Source: Prevotella sp.
Lineage (GTDB): Bacteria; Bacteroidota; Bacteroidia; Bacteroidales; Bacteroidaceae
Length of the DNA: 50,666 bases
Assembly: GCA_017538105.1 (NCBI GenBank)
Contig: JAFYJN010000077.1
Location: 1-50,666 of the forward strand
Reading direction: 5' to 3'
Shown: positions 8,136 to 15,106 of the stretch, one piece after another
Layout of the letters: each line of letters opens with the position of its first letter
Position numbering within the stretch: position 1 is the stretch's first letter
Translations under genes and position numbers: made by a program
Notes under the pieces: model-generated
Seen by the model: only the letters and a program-made list of their open reading frames with translations
Database searches by the model: none
What the model was told of the DNA's origin: nothing

Positions 8136-10943
8136 TTACTTCTTGATAAGGTTATACAAACCGCTGATGGCGAACTCGTCACCAGTTAGCTGACCTATAA
8201 GTTTAGCGAGATTATTCCTCGACTCTACAATGCCGTTCTCAATATCATTATATGTCACGGCATATTTCTCACTGAGTGCAGTTATTGCATCGGCAAGGGA
8301 CTGAATGACAGCATCAGGCAATACTTCAATAGCAGAGGTGATGGGGACAATCCATTTCAGCTCAAGCAAATTGATAATCTGTTTCATATCAAGAGCCTCG
8401 ATAGTCTCTATGGTGTGCTGTTCAAGTATTTGAGCTGCCGCAGTAATGTCTTTCTTAAGTTGTGTAGAACGGGCTTGAAACAGGACGATGTCTTTTAGCT
8501 TTGCCTCTGTTGTTTCTTCCTCAAACTCGTGCTCGAGTTTAAGTTTAGCAATTTCTTTATTGACAACAGACTTGGAGTAGGTGCCGTTCTTTGCCTTTTC
8601 CATTCCTCCCCAAATGGAAGAGGGGTGACTTACGACATAAGCCAACTTCTCCTTTGTGTTTAGTTTGGTATAAGCGTCAAGCATATCAGTTTCTGGAGTT
8701 GCCACTTCTGCAATAGCTTGCTTCCATGCTTCGCCTACCTTCTTCTTGTCAAAGTCTGTGTTGTCATCGTTCAGTAACAGGTCTTGCTCTTCGGTATCAA
8801 GGCCCTCCATAATCTCGATAAGGTTATTGTCTGTCTCTTCTTTATCTTGCTGCAAGGCATTGAGAGCTGCAAGTTCTTCTGTAAGATAGGTTTCCTGTAC
8901 CAGTCCGAAAGGAATGATGCGTCCCTTCTGGCCATCTTCCACTTCCTGCTCGATACCGTTCTTGTCCTTCACCATCTTCATTTTGGGTTCAACCACATTG
9001 CAAGCGGCAAAGCCCTCGGTCTGGATAATCTCCACATCGCCCATAATGCCCTGCCAGTTGTCGGCCAGTATCTGATAGGCAGCATACTTATCCACAAGAG
9101 GAAGACCATCGCAACGACGGAAGATGTCGGCAGAGATATGGTCGCTCTCCACAACTTCCTTTACCTGCTCCACATTGTCGATAAGACGGATGTGCAAAGT
9201 ACGCTTAAAGTCTTCAAAGGCAGTAGCAAAACGGGCCTTGAAATCCTTTACATCCTTATTATCATGGATAGAGGCCAAAATATCTGCAGTCTTGACTATA
9301 GAGTAAGGACGGTCTGATTCAGGTGCGAACACCTCTTGTTGTAAGGTGGGGAATGCATCCCAATACTCCTGGAGATCGGCAATCTCGCTGTTGGGTATGC
9401 CACCAAACATAGTTGAGTAGATGTCATACTTCACGGGTGCCTCGCTGGAATCTACATAGCGAGGAATGTTAAGGTTGTATTCATTCTTGCGAATCTCATC
9501 GCGTGTTACAACACGGGAGAAGCCTGGTATCTCCTTACGCTCACGATAGGTGTCGGCTATCTTCTTCACGTCACAAGCACGGAGCTTATTCTGCTTGCCG
9601 TCCTTCACAAATCCTTTACTTGCATCGATGATAAGTACACCTTCGTTACCACGGTTCTTCTTCAGCACCATAATTATTGTTGGGATGCCTGTACCAAAGA
9701 AGATATTGGCAGGAAGTCCTATGATAGCGTCGATGTTGTTCTTCTCGATAAGGTTGGCACGAATCTTGCCCTCAGCCTGACCTTCTTCTCGCTGCTCTAT
9801 GGGGAGAATGTTGCCATCCTTGTCATAAATCTTAGGAGTCTTTCCACGGAACAATACACCATGAGGCATGACGATGGTGAGTATTCCATCTGACTTCAAG
9901 TGATGAAGCTCGTGAAGCAAGAAAGCATAATCCGCCTTAGTCTTAGGAGCAAGTCCGTATTGAGCGAAGCGAGGATCCATCTCTTTGTTTTTGGAATCCC
10001 AATGCTGTGAGTATGGTGGATTGCTAACAACTGCATCCACGGCGAGTGGCTTATCTATATCAGAACCCTCCTCATGGATTGGCCAGTCTTCTTCTAGCGT
10101 ATCAGCACAACGGGTTACGATGTTCTGTGGGATGATGCCACGCATAACGAGATTCATACGGGTAAGGTTGTAGGTGTTCTCCTTCAACTCCTGCGCATAG
10201 TATTTCACTTTGTTCTTGCCCCGAATGTGCTTGCTCACAGCCTTACCAATGGTAATCAGCAAAGAACCAGAACCAGATGTAGGATCGTAAATCTCCAAAC
10301 TTTCCTTATTCTTATGGTGCTCAGCCACAATCTCCGACATAATCATAGCCACCTCGTGAGGGGTGTAAAACTCACCAGCCTTCTTGCCGGCATTGGCAGC
10401 AAAATTACTGATAAGGAATTCATAGACGTAACCCAGCACGTCGTAGTCTTGAGAACCATCGGTAGGAATGTCCTTGATGAGTTTGATAAGCCCCTTCAGA
10501 GCCTTTGTTTGAGCTGGAGGATTTTCTCCAAGTTTGCTAAGACCTTCACGCAGCGTCTTGAAAATACCATCATACACAGAGGCATAGTTATCGCTCATCA
10601 GTCGCTCAAAATTACTCAGCGCTTCGCTCAGTGTCTGCACACTGAAACTGGTGTCGTCGAGCCATGTAGAGAACAGATACTTATACTCAATGAAGAAACC
10701 GATGCGCTCCTGACATTCCGCAATGGCATTCTTCATGTTCATATCCTCGTAATTCTCTACGAGTTCGGGCAGTTCGTCCTCTTCCCAGTCGCATACCTCT
10801 GTGAAGTATTTTACCTCTGTATCTGACAGGAATTTATAGAAGATAAGGCCAAGAATATAGTCCTTATATTCATTGGCTTCTATCTTATTACGCATGTTGT
10901 TGGCTGATGCCCAGATTCTATTTGCTAATTGTTGTTTGTTCAT
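8136..10943 (-). CDS. hsdM: Type I restriction-modification methylase subunit, long form
   Basis: 935 residues. The N6-adenine methylase part has the AdoMet motif DPTSGSGSLL and the catalytic NPPY (VSNPPYSQHW), preceded by the usual helical N-terminal domain (ANRIWASANNMRNK..., AGEFYTPHEVAMIMSEIV). After about residue 520 there is an extension of roughly 400 residues, rich in charged helices and possible coiled coils (KEETDNNLIEIMEGLDTEEQDLL, LKLEHEFEEETTEAKLKDI). Classical HsdM is about 500-530 residues. It is the first hsd gene. No convincing promoter lies directly upstream, so it may be read through from the two small genes at 11.0-11.8 kb. Confidence 0.95.
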   Translation of the reverse strand: MNKQQLANRIWASANNMRNKIEANEYKDYILGLIFYKFLSDTEVKYFTEVCDWEEDELPELVENYEDMNMKNAIAECQERIGFFIEYKYLFSTWLDDTSFSVQTLSEALSNFERLMSDNYASVYDGIFKTLREGLSKLGENPPAQTKALKGLIKLIKDIPTDGSQDYDVLGYVYEFLISNFAANAGKKAGEFYTPHEVAMIMSEIVAEHHKNKESLEIYDPTSGSGSLLITIGKAVSKHIRGKNKVKYYAQELKENTYNLTRMNLVMRGIIPQNIVTRCADTLEEDWPIHEEGSDIDKPLAVDAVVSNPPYSQHWDSKNKEMDPRFAQYGLAPKTKADYAFLLHELHHLKSDGILTIVMPHGVLFRGKTPKIYDKDGNILPIEQREEGQAEGKIRANLIEKNNIDAIIGLPANIFFGTGIPTIIMVLKKNRGNEGVLIIDASKGFVKDGKQNKLRACDVKKIADTYRERKEIPGFSRVVTRDEIRKNEYNLNIPRYVDSSEAPVKYDIYSTMFGGIPNSEIADLQEYWDAFPTLQQEVFAPESDRPYSIVKTADILASIHDNKDVKDFKARFATAFEDFKRTLHIRLIDNVEQVKEVVESDHISADIFRRCDGLPLVDKYAAYQILADNWQGIMGDVEIIQTEGFAACNVVEPKMKMVKDKNGIEQEVEDGQKGRIIPFGLVQETYLTEELAALNALQQDKEETDNNLIEIMEGLDTEEQDLLLNDDNTDFDKKKVGEAWKQAIAEVATPETDMLDAYTKLNTKEKLAYVVSHPSSIWGGMEKAKNGTYSKSVVNKEIAKLKLEHEFEEETTEAKLKDIVLFQARSTQLKKDITAAAQILEQHTIETIEALDMKQIINLLELKWIVPITSAIEVLPDAVIQSLADAITALSEKYAVTYNDIENGIVESRNNLAKLIGQLTGDEFAISGLYNLIKK

Positions 10944-11014
10944 TTATTGAAAGGTTTTTATTGTCCTGTTTCCCAATCTGAATCAAGATGTATCTCTTTT
11001 TCTGTTTTGGTGTC

Positions 11015-11035
11015 GATGAAGGCTTTTCCTTCATC
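11015..11035. terminator. 8-bp hairpin between the small upstream gene and hsdM
   Basis: GATGAAGG (11015-11022) and CCTTCATC (11028-11035) form a perfect stem with a 5-base loop. The stem overlaps the stop codon of the 11034-11522 gene. It may be a partial terminator controlling read-through into hsdM. Confidence 0.4.
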
Positions 11036-11522
11036 AGTTTTCCCATTCCAGATAGATATCAACAAGAGACAGCATGGAGTATTCGGGCTTTAGCTTTTTA
11101 GCATACTGCCACCTGCTGCCTTTGAAAGCAACCTTCGGTCCATCTGGGTCAGGAACATATAAGAATAGCTCTTCTTTGACGGAATCCCAAACCAAAGCCT
11201 CTTCATCCAGATATTTTGAATATAGGCTTGTTTCCAAAGAGGCACTCCTCAAGGTCAGGAACTTGACACCATTGGGATACATTCCATAACCATAATCTCC
11301 GTATATGGCGGGAATAGATTCGGAATAGCCTTCTTCATCACACTCAGAAGTCTTGAACGCATCTTCCAATCGTTCGTCGTTTAATACATCAGGGCAAACA
11401 GGCTCTTTGGCATTCTTTGCCATTTCCATAAACTGCTCTTTTAATTTTTCTCTATCCATATGCCTTTTTAGATTTTGATTAAACACATTTTCGCCTATCT
11501 CCATTCTTCGGGAATGAGACAT
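11034..11522 (-). CDS. Hypothetical acidic protein upstream of hsdM
   Basis: No family is recognised. The ORF opens at 11522, overlapping the preceding gene by 28 bases. A second ATG at 11459 (MDREKLKEQF, 141 residues) lies just after an AAAAGG stretch and may be the real start. The body is acidic, with a Gly/Tyr segment (AIYGDYGYGMYPNGVKF), beta-rich stretches (EALVWDSVKEELFLYVPDPDG) and an aromatic end (SLVDIYLEWEN); it looks soluble and cytoplasmic. It is co-directional with 11495-11833 and hsdM and probably co-transcribed from the promoter at 11909-11940. A small restriction-linked accessory protein is possible but unproven. Confidence 0.5.
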   Translation of the reverse strand: MSHSRRMEIGENVFNQNLKRHMDREKLKEQFMEMAKNAKEPVCPDVLNDERLEDAFKTSECDEEGYSESIPAIYGDYGYGMYPNGVKFLTLRSASLETSLYSKYLDEEALVWDSVKEELFLYVPDPDGPKVAFKGSRWQYAKKLKPEYSMLSLVDIYLEWEN

Positions 11523-11833
11523 GAATATTCTTCGCCAGTGAGTTCGATATCGCCTGGCTCGTCGTCTTCACTCTCGGCGAAATAGTCCTTATACTCTTGG
11601 ATATAGTGGTCGTAGGCGGCGTTTCTGAGCGTATCGTAGATTTGATCATATAACTCAGGAAACTCGTCTTCGATAATTTGACCTAAGTCGTCGCATTTGG
11701 GCGATGCTTTTATCAGAGACTTTATGTGCTCTAACTCTTTGTCAGACAACGATATGTGGATATCAACTGTAATGGTATCGTAAGTACCAAAAATCTTACC
11801 TTTAAGAAGGTATTGCTTTGATTCGTTTGTCAT
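11495..11833 (-). CDS. Hypothetical acidic protein, paralogue of the 24243-24836 product
   Basis: 112 residues, strongly acidic towards the C-terminus (YFAESEDDEPGDIELTGEE). The middle (LSDKELEHIKSLIKASP...EDEFPELYDQIYDTLRNAAYDHYIQE) aligns by eye with LTDEEVKVLVDLIREKN...EEKYPKLYEKLDDAYHDMAYRAEE of the protein at 24243-24836: a helix, an acidic EF/KYPxLY turn, then a second helix. They are therefore two members of one small family in the same island. The function is unknown; an acidic helical partner or immunity-type protein is conceivable. It is first in its transcript, behind a good promoter. Confidence 0.6.
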   Translation of the reverse strand: MTNESKQYLLKGKIFGTYDTITVDIHISLSDKELEHIKSLIKASPKCDDLGQIIEDEFPELYDQIYDTLRNAAYDHYIQEYKDYFAESEDDEPGDIELTGEEYSCLIPEEWR

Positions 11834-11908
11834 ATGTTATAGATTTTCGTATTTTTAGGGGGCTACGGAATATTAGATGTTTACTATAAGGTTTTTAGTA
11901 TATAGCGG

Positions 11909-11940
11909 CAAAGATAGTGAAATCAAATGAAATAAGCAAA
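11909..11940 (-). promoter_or_regulatory. Promoter of the minus-strand operon leading to hsdM
   Basis: On the minus strand TTTG (11940-11937), 20 bases, TATCTTTG (11916-11909), with 75 bases to the ATG at 11833. A second TATCTTTG lies at 11981-11974 and could be an alternative start. Confidence 0.6.
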
Positions 11941-12139
11941 TAAACTACGGTTTTTGTTTCATTTTTTTACAGGCAAAGATACCGGAACGGGGGTAGATTA
12001 TGGCGAATTTTAATACGTATGAAGTTTATGATGCAAAATCTAAAGGTTCAAATCATTAAACAATATATATTTTTGATAAACATACACTATTGAGTTATAT
12101 ATCATTGGTATACAGCTATTTATGTTTTGATTCTACATA

Positions 12140-12238
12140 CACCAAACATGCACTAAATATACACTAAATATACACTAAATATACACTAAATATACACTAA
12201 ATATACACTAAACCTACACTCATCATACACTAAAAATG
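12140..12238. repeat. Nine direct 11-bp repeats in perfect phase
   Basis: Units begin at 12140, 12151, 12162, 12173, 12184, 12195, 12206, 12217 and 12228. Five are identical (CACTAAATATA) and four are variants. The 11-bp step is close to one DNA turn, so repeated sites would lie on one face of the helix. The block lies in the 913-bp gap between divergent operons. Confidence 0.85.
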
Positions 12239-12250
12239 ATATTACTAGAA

Positions 12251-12330
12251 CATACATCTAACGCCCTCAAAGCATACATATAGCAAGGTCAAACCATACA
12301 TCTGGCAAGGTTAAAGCATACATATGACAA
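12251..12330. repeat. Four CATACAT repeats at a 22-bp period
   Basis: CATACAT begins at 12251, 12273, 12295 and 12317, exactly 22 bp apart. The middle copies also share GGCAAGGT/AGCAAGGT. The period is twice that of the adjacent 11-bp block. Confidence 0.7.
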
Positions 12331-12340
12331 ACTAATAATT

Positions 12341-12438
12341 TTAGTGTAGGCTTAGTGTATGTAAAATGCAGAGTTAGTGTATGTTAAAAATGACAGAAAT
12401 CCCTTTATTTTATTGCTATTTCAAGAAATTTAGTGTAT
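12341..12438. repeat. Inverted copies of the 11-bp repeat core
   Basis: TTAGTGTA, the reverse complement of the TACACTAA core of the 12140 array, occurs at 12341, 12352, 12374 and 12430. The first three are spaced 11 and 22 bp. The whole array is thus one arm direct and one arm inverted around the CATACAT block. Confidence 0.7.
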
Positions 12439-12568
12439 GTTTGTAGAGCAGAATACAAATTTTATTAGAAGAACAACTCGTTATTTAAGAAAAATGGGAA
12501 GAAAGAGGCGCTGCAGCCTGCTTTTTTGCTAAGTATTACCTCCAATGATGTTTTTATTACCAAAATTG

Positions 12569-12600
12569 TTTGGAACGTAATTGTTTTTTTTCTATATTTG
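12569..12600 (+). promoter_or_regulatory. Promoter of the kinase-AAA/TIR operon
   Basis: TTTG (12569-12572), 20 bases, TATATTTG (12593-12600): a full Bacteroidetes consensus. The leader to the ATG at 12747 is about 140 bases and starts with a GC-rich segment that could fold weakly (CGCC/GGCG). No known riboswitch was recognised in it. Confidence 0.7.
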
Positions 12601-12746
12601 CGGTGTCCTATACAAAAAGGCGCCACGGGGCGTTGTAATAGTTGGGACTCTGGAGGAAGCTAAAGAACACATCCGATACCTTGGGAACACTAATGCTTCT
12701 TACTTACTTTATAATATAATACTGAAAACCTGGAAACAATACTATT

Positions 12747-14588
12747 ATGGCAATTCTAAGCACAGGCAAACATGTTGACAGATATCTTGTCCAAAGTTTG
12801 ATTAAGGAAAATCTATATACCGAAACTTATCGAGTTGAGGATGAAAATCATAATCCTTTTTTTCTGAAGGCTTATTTAACGAAAAAAATGCCAGAAAAAA
12901 TGATAAACCAGGAAACTGGTGTTGTATATGAGATAGAGCATGTTCAGAATCTCAAACACAAAAACTTGATTAGCTTTATAGAAAGCGGTACAATGCATCA
13001 TGAGGAAGGCAGTATTCAGTACTACCTTACCAATTATTTAACAGGAGAGGTCCTTGCCGATAGAATTCATCGAGAGGGGGCATTGTCGGAAGATGAAGCA
13101 ATAGAGATCTACAAGAGTATTCTTGAAGGTCTTCAGTATTTGCACGAGAAAGGTCTATTCCATAATGATATTACCCCGAGAAATATTATGCTTTCTCGTA
13201 ATGCTGACATTGAACCTCAAATTATTGATATGGGACATATCTCAGAACGGTGTAATGGTAAGGTCCCATTTGACGTGACTGATCTTGAAGTGATGTATTC
13301 GGCAAATGAAACGTTTGTTGGCATGTATGACGAGCAATCTGATATTTTCTCTGCAACTGCAGTACTTTATGCAATGCTGAAAGGAGAGGCTCCATGGAAC
13401 ACTCAATTGCCTGAAAGTGCAAATCGTGGGAGGAAGTCTATTCTGTTAAAAGATTTCAGGAAAAGCAATCCTATAAATTGGAATGAACTTGCTTTCAGTG
13501 ATCGTACCAAGGCAGTCCTTTCTATGGGGTTGGCTCTTGATTTCAATTGTCGTGTAAGAAATGTAGAATCTTTGCTTGCCGTCTTGGACCCAACAAAAGA
13601 TGCTCCTGCGGTTAAAACAGAAGCATCCGAATCAGAATCTCCCCAAAGTCGTTTGAACGATTCTTCTCATAATACTTCAGGAAGAAATGGTGAGATGGAG
13701 TATGACCCAAACCATGTGGAGTTTGAAGTAAAATGTGGCGGAGGTAATGGCTTCAAGGATATTGCTGGTATGAATGACTTGAAGAATTATCTAAACCAGA
13801 AGATAATATTTGTTATAAAAAACAAGGAACTGGCAGAGAGATACCGTCTCACTCCTCCTAATGCCATGCTTTTATATGGTCCTCCTGGATGTGGAAAGAC
13901 GTTTATCGCTGAGAAGTTTGCCGAAGAGACGAACTTCAACTACATACTTGTAAAGTCTTCAGATCTTGCATCCTCGTTTGTACATGGTTCGCAGCAGAAG
14001 ATTGCAAAACTATTTAAACAAGCTAAAAGTAACGCCCCCATTGTCATCTGTTTTGACGAGTTCGATGCGCTTGTCCCCGACAGGTCTCAAACAGCAACAC
14101 AGTTTGTGGCGGGTGAAGTAAATGAATTCTTATCACAATTGAACAATTGCTCACAACGTGGCATCTTTATCGTAGCAACCACGAATCGCCCAGACAAGAT
14201 TGATCCTGCAGTATTGCGTACAGGTCGAATTGACAAACAGGTTTATGTTCCATTACCAGATCATGATGCTCGTGCAGAGATGTTCAAGATTCACCTCAAT
14301 GGACGACCTTATCAGGAGAATGAGATCAGTTTTGATAAGCTTTCTGACATGACTGACGGATATATAGCTAGTGACATCGCATATATTGTAAATGATGCAG
14401 CAATGGTGGCTGCATTCACCGGCCAAGATATAACAGAAGAATTGATAGAACAATCTATCCATAACACTCATCCCTCACTTCGTAAAGAAGTATTGGAGCA
14501 GTATGAGATGATTCGTGAGAATATGGAGGGGGTTGAACGCCGTAATCTAACTCGTAAACCAATTGGATTCACCACATATAATAATTGA
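12747..14588 (+). CDS. Protein kinase fused to an AAA+ ATPase
   Basis: 613 residues. Residues about 10-280 are a Ser/Thr-kinase-like domain: K41 in FLKAY as the ATP lysine, H139-N140-D141 with N146 (HNDITPRN) as catalytic loop, and D161 in DMG as the DFG equivalent, so the catalytic residues are present. An acidic, Ser-rich linker (about 285-320) leads to an AAA+ domain of the classic FtsH/Cdc48 kind: Walker A GPPGCGKT (378-385), Walker B VICFDEFD (433-440) and TTNRPDKIDPAVLRTGRID (478-496) with the arginine finger. The kinase probably phosphorylates operon partners and the ATPase remodels them; both roles are inferred. It is first gene of a seven-gene plus-strand operon behind a consensus promoter and repeat array. 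I know of no characterised protein of this layout. Confidence 0.88.
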   Translation: MAILSTGKHVDRYLVQSLIKENLYTETYRVEDENHNPFFLKAYLTKKMPEKMINQETGVVYEIEHVQNLKHKNLISFIESGTMHHEEGSIQYYLTNYLTGEVLADRIHREGALSEDEAIEIYKSILEGLQYLHEKGLFHNDITPRNIMLSRNADIEPQIIDMGHISERCNGKVPFDVTDLEVMYSANETFVGMYDEQSDIFSATAVLYAMLKGEAPWNTQLPESANRGRKSILLKDFRKSNPINWNELAFSDRTKAVLSMGLALDFNCRVRNVESLLAVLDPTKDAPAVKTEASESESPQSRLNDSSHNTSGRNGEMEYDPNHVEFEVKCGGGNGFKDIAGMNDLKNYLNQKIIFVIKNKELAERYRLTPPNAMLLYGPPGCGKTFIAEKFAEETNFNYILVKSSDLASSFVHGSQQKIAKLFKQAKSNAPIVICFDEFDALVPDRSQTATQFVAGEVNEFLSQLNNCSQRGIFIVATTNRPDKIDPAVLRTGRIDKQVYVPLPDHDARAEMFKIHLNGRPYQENEISFDKLSDMTDGYIASDIAYIVNDAAMVAAFTGQDITEELIEQSIHNTHPSLRKEVLEQYEMIRENMEGVERRNLTRKPIGFTTYNN

Positions 14589-14615
14589 TATTATTCATTT
14601 AAAACCTTTAAAACA

Positions 14616-14996
14616 ATGACACGAGATTTAGTAGTAGACTTCCTCCGCGAGGAAGGTTTCTGTCCCCATGTGGACGAAGATGGAGATGTGTTCTTCAAGT
14701 GTGAAGGTCGTAATTATTTGTATTACGGGAACGAAGAAGACAATGAATTCTTCCAGTTGGCAATGCCTGCCATCTTTGATGTAACTGAAGACAACCGCGA
14801 AATGGCTCTTGAGGCTTGCAATGATGTTACACGCAGAGTTAAAGCTGCAAAATGCATGGTCATCGACGAGCAGAATGAGGTCTGGCTGATGTGTGAAATG
14901 TTTCTTGATCACACTCCTAACATCGAAGACATTCTTCCTCGTGCTATCGTTATTCTTCGAGCTGCTCAGCACGAGTTTTACAGTAAGATCCAGTAA
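14616..14996 (+). CDS. YbjN-like small protein
   Basis: 126 residues, acidic. The pattern LREEGFCPHVDEDGDVFFKCEGRNYLYYGNEEDNEFFQLAMPAIF, with DGD and FFxL blocks, resembles the YbjN/type III chaperone-like fold, which binds partner proteins. There is no membrane segment or catalytic motif. It lies 27 bases after the kinase-AAA gene and is followed by a 12-bp hairpin before the channel gene, so the first two genes may be made in excess of the rest. By position it may be an adaptor or substrate-presenting chaperone for the ATPase (inference). Confidence 0.6.
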   Translation: MTRDLVVDFLREEGFCPHVDEDGDVFFKCEGRNYLYYGNEEDNEFFQLAMPAIFDVTEDNREMALEACNDVTRRVKAAKCMVIDEQNEVWLMCEMFLDHTPNIEDILPRAIVILRAAQHEFYSKIQ

Positions 14997-15021
14997 TTCT
15001 GGAGATTGACGACTATCGTTC

Positions 15022-15051
15022 CCCACCATACCTACCCCAAGGTATGGTGGG
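15022..15051 (+). terminator. 12-bp GC-rich hairpin inside the operon
   Basis: CCCACCATACCT (15022-15033) and AGGTATGGTGGG (15040-15051) form a perfect stem with a 6-base loop, followed by TTCAATTCCTTTT. It is a likely intrinsic terminator or attenuator between the second and third genes. Confidence 0.6.
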
Positions 15052-15106
15052 TTCAATTCCTTTTAACGTGGGAATATAATGTAGTTTCACAATAATAGGT
15101 GGTTAT

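Noticed and set aside
12140-12438. CRISPR array
   Set aside because: Units are 11 or 22 bp with no unique spacers of normal length, and no cas genes are nearby.
12140-12438. Replication origin with iterons
   Set aside because: No Rep or DnaA-like gene is adjacent; the nearest replication-type gene (VapE-like) is over 8 kb away. Kept only as a repeat array.
12581-12778. 65-residue frame before the kinase-AAA gene
   Set aside because: It begins inside the promoter -7 region (12593-12600), has no ATG, and overlaps the kinase-AAA start. Treated as leader.
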